Assembly (NCBI GenBank): GCA_910587365.1
Contig: CAJUKJ010000002.1
Coordinates: 96,494-160,493 of the forward strand
Source of the DNA: an uncultured Christensenellaceae bacterium
GTDB lineage: Bacteria > Bacillota > Clostridia > Christensenellales > Borkfalkiaceae
DNA length: 64,000 nucleotides
Reading direction: 5' to 3'
Both the position numbers and the translations under genes were made by a program. This document shows positions 22,839-31,753 of this stretch, one piece after another. The notes beneath the pieces were generated by a model. That model saw only the letters and a list, made by a program, of their open reading frames with translations, searched no databases and was not told the origin of the DNA. How positions within the stretch are numbered: the first letter of the stretch is position 1; every line of letters starts with the position of its first letter.

Positions 22839-25800
22839 ATGTTTGAATTAAACGATTTCAGTTGCATAAAAATCAGCGTAGCTTCCCCCGAAAAAATCAG
22901 GGAACTTTCCAAGGGCGAGGTAACAAAGCCCGAAACTATAAATTACAGAACGCAGAAGCCCGAAAAAGACGGACTTTTCTGTGAAAGAATCTTCGGACCG
23001 ATGAAGGACTGGGAATGCCACTGCGGTAAATACAAGCGTATCCGCTACAAGGGCATTACCTGCGAAAAGTGCGGCGTTGAAGTCACAAAGGCAAAGGTAA
23101 GAAGAGAAAGAATGGGACATATCGAGCTTGCGGCTCCCGTATCGCACATATGGTACTTCCGCGGCGTTCCTTCGAGAATAGGTCTTATTCTCGATATGTC
23201 GCCCAAAGCGTTGGAGCAGGTTATTTACTTCGCTTCCTACGTCGTAATCGACCCCGGCAACGTTCCCATTCTCGAATACAAACAGGTTATAAACGATAAA
23301 GAGCTTCGCGAAATCGAAGAAAAATACGGCGAAAGCGAAGTTACGGGTCTAAAAGTCGGAATGGGCGCGGAAGCTATCCGTGAACTTTTAATGGCAGTGG
23401 ATCTTGAAAAAGAATGCGAAGAAACGAGAAAGATTATCGAAACCAGCACTGCAGCCCAAAAGCGCGTTAAGGCTGTAAAGAGAATTGAAATTCTCGAATC
23501 GTTCAGAAAGAGCGGAAACCGTCCCGAATGGATGGTATTGACCGTTCTCCCCGTGCTTCCCCCCGAACTCAGACCTATGGTACAGCTCGACGGCGGCAGG
23601 TTTGCATCATCAGACCTGAACGACTTGTATAGGCGCGTAATAAACCGCAACAACCGCTTAAAGAGAATGATGGAACTCGGCGCGCCCGATATGATTGTCA
23701 AAAATGAAAAGCGTATGTTGCAGGAAGCTGTTGACGCGCTTATCGACAACGGCAGACGCGGCAAGGCACTTTCGGGACCCTCCAACAGGGAGCTTAAATC
23801 GCTTTCGGGTATGCTCCGCGGCAAGCAGGGACGTTTCCGCCAGAACCTTCTCGGTAAACGTGTAGACTATTCGGGCCGTTCGGTTATCGTAGTAGGTCCC
23901 GAACTCAAACTCTACCAATGCGGACTTCCCAAGGAAATGGCTATCGAGCTTTTCAAACCCTTCGTTATGAAAAAGCTTGTGGAAAGCGGGCAGTGCCACA
24001 ATATTAAGAGTGCGAAGCGTACAGTGGAAAAGGCTAAACCCCTCGTATGGGACGTTTTGGAACAGGTTATCAAAGAGCATCCCGTACTTTTGAACCGTGC
24101 GCCTACGCTGCACAGACTTTCCATACAGGCGTTTGAACCCGTCTTAATCGAAGGCAGGGCGATAAAAATCCATCCCCTCGTATGTACTGCGTTTAACGCG
24201 GACTTCGACGGCGACCAGATGGCTGTCCACGTACCTCTTTCGGTAGAGGCACAGGCGGAAGCAAGATTTTTAATGCTTTCCTCCAACAATATATTAAAGC
24301 TTTCTGACGGCAAGCCTGTTATGCAGCCCGCGCAGGATATGGTTCTCGGCGCGTACTACCTCACTATAATAAGACGTGAAGAAGGCAAGTTCTACCGTTG
24401 GGGCGGCGACAGATACTACGAATGCGCAGAGGGCGAAGAGGGAGCGGAAAAATATATTCCCAACGCCTATATATCCGAGGACGAGGCTTTAATGGCTTAC
24501 CAGACGAAGCTTGTCCATATGCAGGACGAAATTTACGTCCGCCGTACCGTGGCAGTCGACGGCGAAACCGTACAGGGCAGGGTAAAAACGACTGTCGGAA
24601 GAATTATCTTCAACTCGCAGATGCCACAGGATTTGGGCTTCGTTAAGCGTGTTACAAAGGAAGACTTCCTTAAATATGAAATTTCTTACGAGTTCCTCGG
24701 AAATTCGGTTGCAGTCGGCAAAAAGCAGCTCGGCAAAATCGTTGACCGTTGCTTCAAGACGGGCGGCGCGCCCAGAGCGGCAGACGTTCTCGATAAAATA
24801 AAAACTCTCGGTTATAAATATTCGACCATAGGCGCGGTTACCACGTCCGTATTCGATATGCACATTCCCGACGCAAAGAAAGCAATCGTGGAAGAAACGG
24901 AAGAAAAGGTAATCAAAATCGAAAAGAAATACCAGCGCGGACTTTTGAGAGAGGAAGAAAGGTACGAGGCGGTAATCAACGCGTGGGATTCCGCGACGGA
25001 CGCAGTTACCGACGCACTCAAAAAATCGCTCGATAAGTTCAACCCCATCTGGATGATGGCAGACTCGGGCGCGCGTGGTTCAATCGACCAGATGAAACAG
25101 CTTTCGGGTATGCGCGGACTGATGGTTAACCCCCAGGGTAAAAAGATAGAAGTACCCGTTAAGTCGTGTTTCAGACAGGGACTTTCCGTTCTCGAATACT
25201 TCATTTCTTCGCACGGCGGACGTAAAGGTCTTGCCGATACGGCGTTAAAGACGGCTGACTCGGGTTACCTTACCCGTAGGCTTGTAGACGTTTCGCAGGA
25301 CGTTATCGTAAGGGAAGACGACTGTATGGCAGGCAGCAAGAAGCCCCGCGGTATGGTAGTTAAAGCAATAATAGGTCCCAACGGCACCGTTATAGAAGGT
25401 CTTGAAGACAGAATACAGGGCAGATTCGTTGCCGAGGACGTTAAAAATCCCAAAACGGGCGAAGTTATCGTTCCCCAGAACGGATTTATTACAGACTCGC
25501 TTGCAAAAGAAATTGTCAATGCGGGAATTGAGCAGGTTTCCATCCGTTCGATATTCAGTTGTAATTCACGTCTCGGCGTGTGCGCAAAGTGCTACGGCAA
25601 GAATATGGCTACGAACACACCCGTACAGCCCGGCGAGGCCGTAGGCGTCATCGCGGCACAGTCCATAGGCGAACCCGGTACCCAGCTTACAATGCGTACC
25701 TTCCATACCGGCGGTATTGCGGCGACGGGCGATATTACGCAAGGTCTTCCCCGTGTCGAAGAGCTTTTCGAGGCGCGCAGACCCAAGGGCTGCGCAACCC

Positions 25801-26489
25801 TTTGCGAGGTTTCTGGCGTAGTTACCGTAGACGATAAGGATAACTTAAAGCACGTTATAGTTAAAGACCCCATAACGGGCGAGCAAAAGAAGGAGTACAC
25901 TCTTCCTTTCAATGCGGGACTTCTCGTTAAAACGGGCGACGTGGTAGAACCGGGTACAATTCTCAACAGCGGTTCTGTATATCCCCAGGACATTTTAAGG
26001 GTATCGGGCGTAAGGGGCGTTCAGGACTATATCCTCGAACAGGTTCAGTCCGTTTACCGTTCGCAGGGCGTTGATATCAACGACAAGCACGTTGAAATTA
26101 TCGTCCGCCAGATGCTGAGAAAGGTCAAGATAGAGAGCGCGGGTTCGACTAACCTCCTTCCCGGCGAAACCGCGGATATGTTCACGGTTGAGGAAGAGAA
26201 CAGAAAGGCTATCGAAAACGGCGGCACGCCCGCACTTCAAAAGCGTGTGCTTTTGGGTATAACAAAGGCTGCCCTTTCTACCGACTCGTTCCTTTCCGCA
26301 GCTTCCTTCCAGGAAACGGCAAGGGTTCTTACCGACGCGGCTATCAAGAACAAGGTAGACCCTCTCGTAGGTCTTAAAGAAAACGTCATTATAGGTAAGC
26401 TTATTCCCGCGGGTACGGGCGTTAAGGAATATAAGAATATGTCCCCCGCGATTAACGCAAACTATAACAGTATAGTAAAACACGACTGA
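22839..26489 (+). CDS. rpoC: RNA polymerase subunit beta'
   Basis: A 1216-residue beta' subunit. The N-terminal zinc ribbon is CHCGKYKRIRYKGITCEKCG. The catalytic Mg site is NADFDGD (Asp455, Asp457, Asp459). The second zinc site is CNSRLGVCAKCYG, and the trigger-loop region is GEAVGVIAAQSIGEPGTQLTMRTFHTGG. Length and order are those of Clostridia and Bacilli beta'. GGGAGG lies 8 bases before the ATG, 13 bases after rpoB. Confidence 0.98.
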   Translation: MFELNDFSCIKISVASPEKIRELSKGEVTKPETINYRTQKPEKDGLFCERIFGPMKDWECHCGKYKRIRYKGITCEKCGVEVTKAKVRRERMGHIELAAPVSHIWYFRGVPSRIGLILDMSPKALEQVIYFASYVVIDPGNVPILEYKQVINDKELREIEEKYGESEVTGLKVGMGAEAIRELLMAVDLEKECEETRKIIETSTAAQKRVKAVKRIEILESFRKSGNRPEWMVLTVLPVLPPELRPMVQLDGGRFASSDLNDLYRRVINRNNRLKRMMELGAPDMIVKNEKRMLQEAVDALIDNGRRGKALSGPSNRELKSLSGMLRGKQGRFRQNLLGKRVDYSGRSVIVVGPELKLYQCGLPKEMAIELFKPFVMKKLVESGQCHNIKSAKRTVEKAKPLVWDVLEQVIKEHPVLLNRAPTLHRLSIQAFEPVLIEGRAIKIHPLVCTAFNADFDGDQMAVHVPLSVEAQAEARFLMLSSNNILKLSDGKPVMQPAQDMVLGAYYLTIIRREEGKFYRWGGDRYYECAEGEEGAEKYIPNAYISEDEALMAYQTKLVHMQDEIYVRRTVAVDGETVQGRVKTTVGRIIFNSQMPQDLGFVKRVTKEDFLKYEISYEFLGNSVAVGKKQLGKIVDRCFKTGGAPRAADVLDKIKTLGYKYSTIGAVTTSVFDMHIPDAKKAIVEETEEKVIKIEKKYQRGLLREEERYEAVINAWDSATDAVTDALKKSLDKFNPIWMMADSGARGSIDQMKQLSGMRGLMVNPQGKKIEVPVKSCFRQGLSVLEYFISSHGGRKGLADTALKTADSGYLTRRLVDVSQDVIVREDDCMAGSKKPRGMVVKAIIGPNGTVIEGLEDRIQGRFVAEDVKNPKTGEVIVPQNGFITDSLAKEIVNAGIEQVSIRSIFSCNSRLGVCAKCYGKNMATNTPVQPGEAVGVIAAQSIGEPGTQLTMRTFHTGGIAATGDITQGLPRVEELFEARRPKGCATLCEVSGVVTVDDKDNLKHVIVKDPITGEQKKEYTLPFNAGLLVKTGDVVEPGTILNSGSVYPQDILRVSGVRGVQDYILEQVQSVYRSQGVDINDKHVEIIVRQMLRKVKIESAGSTNLLPGETADMFTVEEENRKAIENGGTPALQKRVLLGITKAALSTDSFLSAASFQETARVLTDAAIKNKVDPLVGLKENVIIGKLIPAGTGVKEYKNMSPAINANYNSIVKHD

Positions 26490-26509
26490 TTAAATCGTTC
26501 AAAGTTCCT

Positions 26510-26533
26510 CGGCGCAGCATAATTGTTGCGCCG
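26510..26533 (+). other. Strong hairpin between rpoC and the small downstream gene
   Basis: A 10-bp stem (CGGCGCAGCA with its complement, one G-T pair), loop TAAT, with no T-run after it. It is probably a processing or stability element rather than a full terminator. Confidence 0.5.
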
Positions 26534-26553
26534 CAGAATACAGAGGTTGTTTT

Positions 26554-26898
26554 ATGCCTGATTCCGAAATTTTGAAAATGGTCAACCTTCTGAAAAATTT
26601 CAGGGGCGATATAATAAGCATAGAGGAAGAGCGTAGCAACGCGCTTCGCTTCAAAGAGGCAAGCAAAGATTTGCAAAGTATTTATGCTTTACACTTAAAC
26701 AATAAAATGAAGTTTAACGAAGTGGAGCATTACCTTAAAAATCTTTACGCTTCATTTAACTATGCCGCAGTAATTATGAACGACGCATTGAAAAGGAAAT
26801 CGCTCAAGCCCGAAAATATCGTGCATTTGGACGAAGCGTTGGAAATAATGTTAAAGTGCTGCGACTTAATAACCGCAAAACTCAAAAAGAAAAAATAA
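26554..26898 (+). CDS. Small helical protein downstream of rpoC, unknown
   Basis: A 114-residue soluble protein I do not recognise. It looks all-helical and amphipathic: SEILKMVNLLKNFRGDIISIEEERSNALRFKEASKDLQSIYALH, then a second helical half ending in a basic tail AKLKKKK. AGAGG is 7 bases before the ATG. It lies 64 bases after rpoC, separated only by a hairpin without a T-run, and a good terminator follows, so co-transcription with rpoBC is likely. A link to RNA polymerase is only suggested by position. Confidence 0.65.
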   Translation: MPDSEILKMVNLLKNFRGDIISIEEERSNALRFKEASKDLQSIYALHLNNKMKFNEVEHYLKNLYASFNYAAVIMNDALKRKSLKPENIVHLDEALEIMLKCCDLITAKLKKKK

Positions 26899-26899
26899 A

Positions 26900-26943
26900 A
26901 AAATCCCGCTGTATTTTGCAAAGCAAAGTCAGCGGGATTTTCC
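26900..26943 (+). terminator. Terminator ending the rpoBC operon
   Basis: A 12-bp stem AAAATCCCGCTG (26900-26911) with its complement (26930-26941), enclosing a smaller TTTGC/GCAAA hairpin and flanked by A and T tracts. Confidence 0.85.
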
Positions 26944-27056
26944 ATTAACAATATCTCCTATAAAATAACATTCTCTATCCGCGCTTTTAATTTCAATTTT
27001 TCCACGATTAATTACTTGTTAACAAAAATTGCAATATTTCTACAATAATTTTGCAA

Positions 27057-27085
27057 TTGTTTATGATAGTATTTTGTTGTACAAT
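27057..27085 (+). promoter_or_regulatory. Promoter of the first GH3 operon
   Basis: TTGTTT (27057-27062), 17-base spacer, TACAAT (27080-27085), start near 27092. A short GGGCTT/AAGCCC hairpin lies in the leader before the RBS GGGAGG. Confidence 0.6.
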
Positions 27086-27160
27086 TATTATAGAAAAAGT
27101 CGGCGGATTTCCGCAGGGCTTGGGCTTTAAGCCCGTCAACATATTATATGGGAGGAAAAA

Positions 27161-27649
27161 ATGCAAAAAGAGGGTAGTTATTTTACTAATAAACCTGTTC
27201 TGTTTTACGTCGGACTCGGTCTTTCGGGCTTTGCCGCGCTTTTGTCGCTTATAGTCGCAACCGTGTACGGCGCGTGTTACGCTCATTCGGTTTATTACAG
27301 CGGTTGGGGGGTGGCACTTCCCATAGTCGGTGCTGGGCTTTTCGCTGCCGCCGTTACGGTAAAGGTTTTCTTCAATAAAATACCTTATGCCGACGTTATA
27401 GGCGCGGTTGTCTTGTGGCTTTTAAGCTTTTTGGGCTTTATTTTGTTTATAAACACTTCATATCTCTATTTTTCGGAAGTTTTTTACGGCGGATTCAGCG
27501 CGGAAGCGTTGGCGAATATGGACGCTGCATATATTGTTTGTCTGCTGTTTTTTGTTTTGGCAATAATTTTAAGCAATATCGGAATGTTTATGTTAGGTGC
27601 AAAACGCGTTAAACAAACTGCGGAAACGGAAGAGGGGGTAGAAGTATGA
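27161..27649 (+). CDS. Four-TM membrane protein coupled to GH3 (copy A)
   Basis: A 162-residue protein with four clear membrane helices (about 17-40, 49-70, 76-96, 123-146) and a short charged C-terminus (AKRVKQTAETEEGVEV). I do not recognise the family. Its stop overlaps the following GH3 gene by 4 bases (ATGA), so the two are translationally coupled. A second protein of the same length and topology (31265-31753) stands in the same relation to the second GH3 gene. A partner, anchor or chaperone role for the membrane-bound hydrolase is an inference from this repeated arrangement. GGGAGG precedes the ATG by 8 bases. Confidence 0.8.
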   Translation: MQKEGSYFTNKPVLFYVGLGLSGFAALLSLIVATVYGACYAHSVYYSGWGVALPIVGAGLFAAAVTVKVFFNKIPYADVIGAVVLWLLSFLGFILFINTSYLYFSEVFYGGFSAEALANMDAAYIVCLLFFVLAIILSNIGMFMLGAKRVKQTAETEEGVEV

Positions 27650-30600
27650 GAAAAAGATTGACGTTGGCGTCAAAGATAGTTGCAAATATTTTCATATACC
27701 TTTTTGTCATTGTAATGGTTGCGGGTTCTATTGCTATGGCAAATGCAAGCATTATAAATACAAGCCTTAAAATACCGACCTACGAATTGGTTGACAAAGA
27801 CCCGGACCCCGATGAGGATACCGAATATTATAAATCCGATTTTACCAGCGTCAGGGAAACAAAGAACCATACGGAAAAAATGACGCAGGAAATCGTAAAA
27901 GAGGGGTCTGTACTTCTCAAAAACGAAAACGGCGCACTTCCTCTCAGCTCAGGGGATTCGGTAAGCCTTTACTCTATTTCGTCCGTCCAGCTCGTCTATG
28001 CGGGTACGGGGTCCAGCGGAACGAATACTTCCGGCACGGTAGACCTGAAAACGGCTTTGGAAGACCCCGACAGGGCGGGACTTAAAGTAAATTCCGAGCT
28101 TTGGAACTGGTACAGCGCAAACACGGATACTTACGGCAGGGGTTCTGCCGGCGGTACGGTAGGACAGTCGTTCAGCATTAAAGAAGCTCCTTGGGGTGCG
28201 ATTAACGGCGGAAGGGATAACAGAGCGGACGCGGCGATTTTCGTTCTTGCGCGCAACGGCGGCGAAGGTGCCGACTTAACCCTTTCCGGCGGTTCTTCGT
28301 CTGATATGACAGACGGTAACTATTTAAAGCTTTCCCCACAGGAATCGGAAGTTCTTGAAGGACTTAACGGGTTAAAGAAACAAGGTACGATAGGCAAAAT
28401 AATCGTTCTCTTAAACTCGGCCAACCAGGTTGAAAGTAAATTTATAGACGACGGCAAATACGGTATAGACGCTGCTCTGTGGATAGGCGATATAGGCTCT
28501 ACGGGTATTTACGGCGTTGCCGAGCTTCTCGTGGGCAAGGCTAACCCTTCCGGCAGACTTGCCGATACTTTCTGGAAAGAACACTATTTAAATCCCGCAC
28601 TGACAAACTTCGGCGATTTTAAATACAACGGCAGCATTTTCAGCGGTGATTCAAGAAGTAACAGCTACGTAGTTTACCAGGAAGGAATTTACGTCGGCTA
28701 CCGCTACACCGAAACAAGGTATGAAGATCTTGTTATGGGTACAGGTAACGCAGGCGACTTCGATTACGAAAAGGTGGTGTCTTATCCTTTCGGTTACGGT
28801 TTGTCATATAGCGAATTTTCCTATTCGGACTTCAAGGTAACGCCCCCTCTTTTAGGTTCAAAGACAAGAACGTACACTGTATCCGTAAAGGTTACAAATA
28901 CGGGCAGCGTTGCAGGCAAAGAAGTAGTGCAGATATATTTGCAGAAGCCTTATACGCAGTACGACATAGATAACCATATTGAAAAATCCGCTGTCGAGTT
29001 AGTCGGTTTTGCAAAGACGGAAGTTATCGCTCCCGATAAAAGCGAAACAGTGCAGATAGAGGTAAAGGAAGAATACTTCGCTTCATACGACGCATGCGAA
29101 GCTAAAACTTATATAGTGGACGAGGGCGAGTATTACCTGACCGCGGCAAAGGACGCGCACGACGCGATAAACAATATTCTTACCGCCAAAAGTTATTCGG
29201 TTACCGACGGAATGACTGCAAACGGCGACGCAAGTCTTACTTACAAAACAAGTATGGCATTCGATAAGCAAACTTACTCGGTTTCAGCCGTAACGGACGC
29301 GGAAATAACAAATCAATTCGACAACGCCGACCTCAATATTTATGACGGTGCGGGAGATAACAGCGTGACGTATATTTCGCGCAACGATTGGGCGGGAACA
29401 GTTAAACTCGGTTACACCGCAACCAACCAGAAGCTGAATAACCAGGTAATCGTCAAGGGTACTTCGCAAATGAAGGATGACGTGCTTGCACCCAAAATCG
29501 AACAGGATTTCAGCGTAGAATACCCGACTTACAGTGCCGAACCAAAATATACTCTGTTATCAATGCGCGGACTGGCTTATGACGCACCCGAATGGGAATA
29601 TTTACTCGACCAGCTTACCTGGGCGGAAACGGCAACCCTGCTTTCCGACGGGTTAAGGCTTACTGGCGGAATACCCAGTATAATGAAACCCAAGACCATA
29701 GACCATAACGGTGCTACGGGACCTACCGAGCCGTACAATTCGGGTTCGATAGATAAAGACGGTAAAATTACCGACGGTGCGGATAATAACGGACTTGCCG
29801 TAAGAATGCAAGACCCCGACAGGGCTGAAAAACCCACCGTCTATCCCTGTAACGGACTTGTTGCGTCCACATACAATAAACAGCTTGCCGGGGAATACGG
29901 CAAAGCAATCGGTAACGACTGTCTGTGGGCGGGCTACGCAGGGTTATACGGCTTCGGTATAAACACCCACCGCACGATGTACGGCGGCAGAACGTTCGAG
30001 TATTACAGCGAAGACCCCATACTTGCAGGTCAGGTCTGCGCATATCAGACAATGGGAGTGCAGGCATACGGCTGCAACGTTTACTTAAAGCACTGCTTCC
30101 TTAACGACCAGGAAAGGAACAGGGAGGGTGTAAGCACTTGGGCTAACGAACAGACAATCCGCGAAGTTTATCTGCGTCCTTTCCAGATAGCGATAGAAGA
30201 CGGCGGGGCAATGAACGTAATGACGGGTTTCAACCGCTTAGGCGTTGTCTGGACGGGGCATCAGGGCTTTATCAACACCGTTCTTCACGGCGAATTCGAT
30301 ATGAAAGGTCTGGCTGTATCCGACTGGTTTCAGACGTATTATATGACTATTCCCGGCGGTGTGCTTTACGGCAACGACTTGCCCGACGGAACGCAAAACA
30401 CCAAAGACCGCCCTTACAGACCCTTTGAAGGTTATGAAGAGGATAAAGGCTACGGCGAGCTTGCCTGGGCAATGCGTGAGTCTGCCCACAGAATCCTCTA
30501 TCACACCGTAAACAGCAACGCAATGAACACTATTTCAGCTACTACCGAAATGATTATGCTGCCCATCGCGTGGCAGACCGCGCTTAAAGCGGTGGAAATA

Positions 30601-30696
30601 GTCGTCGGTATCCTGTTCGGACTTAGTATGGCGTTCTTTATCGGAATGACCGTTCTCAACGCGGTCAGACCCGAAAAGGTAAAAAACGAAGAGTAA
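27646..30696 (+). CDS. Membrane-anchored, domain-permuted GH3 glycoside hydrolase (1)
   Basis: A 1016-residue family 3 glycosidase with reversed domain order. After an N-terminal membrane helix (about 12-35) comes the alpha/beta sandwich (from about 80: EGSVLLKNENGALPLSSGDSVSLY), then a fibronectin-III-like domain (SVKVTNTGSVAGKEVVQIYLQ). The (beta/alpha)8 barrel comes last (about 630-930). The nucleophile is Asp893 in GLAVSDWFQ, and LNDQERNR matches the substrate-contact NNQExNR. The usual KHF is KHC here. A second membrane helix lies at about 985-1008. Beta-glucosidase-type chemistry is likely; the substrate is unknown. The enzyme should sit outside the cell with both ends in the membrane. 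Confidence 0.9.
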   Translation: MRKRLTLASKIVANIFIYLFVIVMVAGSIAMANASIINTSLKIPTYELVDKDPDPDEDTEYYKSDFTSVRETKNHTEKMTQEIVKEGSVLLKNENGALPLSSGDSVSLYSISSVQLVYAGTGSSGTNTSGTVDLKTALEDPDRAGLKVNSELWNWYSANTDTYGRGSAGGTVGQSFSIKEAPWGAINGGRDNRADAAIFVLARNGGEGADLTLSGGSSSDMTDGNYLKLSPQESEVLEGLNGLKKQGTIGKIIVLLNSANQVESKFIDDGKYGIDAALWIGDIGSTGIYGVAELLVGKANPSGRLADTFWKEHYLNPALTNFGDFKYNGSIFSGDSRSNSYVVYQEGIYVGYRYTETRYEDLVMGTGNAGDFDYEKVVSYPFGYGLSYSEFSYSDFKVTPPLLGSKTRTYTVSVKVTNTGSVAGKEVVQIYLQKPYTQYDIDNHIEKSAVELVGFAKTEVIAPDKSETVQIEVKEEYFASYDACEAKTYIVDEGEYYLTAAKDAHDAINNILTAKSYSVTDGMTANGDASLTYKTSMAFDKQTYSVSAVTDAEITNQFDNADLNIYDGAGDNSVTYISRNDWAGTVKLGYTATNQKLNNQVIVKGTSQMKDDVLAPKIEQDFSVEYPTYSAEPKYTLLSMRGLAYDAPEWEYLLDQLTWAETATLLSDGLRLTGGIPSIMKPKTIDHNGATGPTEPYNSGSIDKDGKITDGADNNGLAVRMQDPDRAEKPTVYPCNGLVASTYNKQLAGEYGKAIGNDCLWAGYAGLYGFGINTHRTMYGGRTFEYYSEDPILAGQVCAYQTMGVQAYGCNVYLKHCFLNDQERNREGVSTWANEQTIREVYLRPFQIAIEDGGAMNVMTGFNRLGVVWTGHQGFINTVLHGEFDMKGLAVSDWFQTYYMTIPGGVLYGNDLPDGTQNTKDRPYRPFEGYEEDKGYGELAWAMRESAHRILYHTVNSNAMNTISATTEMIMLPIAWQTALKAVEIVVGILFGLSMAFFIGMTVLNAVRPEKVKNEE

Positions 30697-30715
30697 ATTT
30701 ATTCAGGAGGAAAAA

Positions 30716-31237
30716 ATGGGAGCATTCGCAAAGCTTAAAAGCATTTGGGAAAACAATCGTAAAACGGTAATTATAATTGCTTCCTCGGTACTTGCCGTAT
30801 TGTTTATCGGCAGTATCCTTCTCGCAGTGTTTGTCGGCGGGGAATTTAAGAAAGAGGAAGTTATAACCTACGATGTAAAGGGTGCAATAAGCATCGTCAA
30901 GCCCGGTGTTTATGAAACCGAATACGAGGTGGGCGACGCTTTCGTATTCGATAAGACGAAAAACAAGATAAATCTTATCTATCAATACACCGACGACGCA
31001 GACCACAGCGACGAATACGGTCAGGACGAAGACGGCAACGATAATTCTTATGCGGTCATTAACGACCTTGACGGCGGCGAATACGGCTTTTGCGTCAACG
31101 GCGCAGGGCAGGTTTACGACGAAGCGGACGAAATTCAAATTGACGGGGACGTAAAATATATTTCCGTTGTATGGGTCAGATATCCGCACATCAAGGTTAA
31201 TATCGATATAAAAATCAAAGACGGGACTGATAGCTGA
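30716..31237 (+). CDS. Single-TM, acidic extracytoplasmic protein, unknown
   Basis: A 173-residue protein. A cytoplasmic basic N-terminus (KLKSIWENNRK) is followed by one membrane helix (about 17-40), then an acidic outer domain rich in Asp, Tyr and Gly (TDDADHSDEYGQDEDGNDNSYAVINDLDGGEYGF), predicted to be beta-rich. No known domain is recognised. It sits between two 4-TM/GH3 modules with AGGAGG before it and AAGGAGG after it. Binding of sugar or calcium is a guess from composition only. Confidence 0.7.
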   Translation: MGAFAKLKSIWENNRKTVIIIASSVLAVLFIGSILLAVFVGGEFKKEEVITYDVKGAISIVKPGVYETEYEVGDAFVFDKTKNKINLIYQYTDDADHSDEYGQDEDGNDNSYAVINDLDGGEYGFCVNGAGQVYDEADEIQIDGDVKYISVVWVRYPHIKVNIDIKIKDGTDS

Positions 31238-31264
31238 TTATCTGCAAGGAGGAAATAAATAATT

Positions 31265-31753
31265 ATGTCAAATGAAAATATTTCACAATCGCCCGCACGG
31301 CAAATAGAGGAATGTATACGTTCAAAATGGATAGGTTGCTTCGTCGCGCTTGCCGCGGTTGTACTCAGCCTTGTCCAGGCAATAGTATACGGTTTCGTTT
31401 CCCCGCAGGATCGCAGCGCAGGCGCAATAGTCTTTTCTGTGTTGGCGGTAGTGTCCTTTTCGGGACTTTCCCTGTTTAAAAAGACCTCTCCGCTGGCACC
31501 CGTTGCTTTAATGGTTTTCGACTTCCTCGCGCTTTTATTTTTCGCAAATAAAATAGTGGACTATTTCTCTACGGAATTTTTCGGCGAAATGTCAGTTGCA
31601 AAATTTTTCGGACAGAAATTTGCGTATTGGTTCAGTACTTTGTCGTTCATTATAACTACGTTAATTTCTTTTGTGGCTATGTATCTTCCGCAGAACAGAG
31701 AGTTAAAAGTAAATAACGCAGGGGGAGAAAGCAATGAAGTTAAAGAAGTTTAA
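31265..31753 (+). CDS. Four-TM membrane protein coupled to GH3 (copy B)
   Basis: A 162-residue paralogue in topology of 27161-27649. Helices lie at about 24-46, 55-72, 76-95 and 122-143, and the C-terminus is charged (NRELKVNNAGGESNEVKEV). Sequence identity to copy A is low by eye, but length, helix spacing and gene context agree. Its end overlaps the next GH3 gene by 20 bases. AAGGAGG lies 10 bases before the ATG. Confidence 0.78.
   Translation: MSNENISQSPARQIEECIRSKWIGCFVALAAVVLSLVQAIVYGFVSPQDRSAGAIVFSVLAVVSFSGLSLFKKTSPLAPVALMVFDFLALLFFANKIVDYFSTEFFGEMSVAKFFGQKFAYWFSTLSFIITTLISFVAMYLPQNRELKVNNAGGESNEVKEV

Noticed and set aside
18776..26489. Several long antisense frames inside rpoB and rpoC (for example 20998-21309, 23237-23824)
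   Set aside because: They are mirror frames of highly biased coding sequence, with no RBS, no recognisable domains and full overlap with essential genes.
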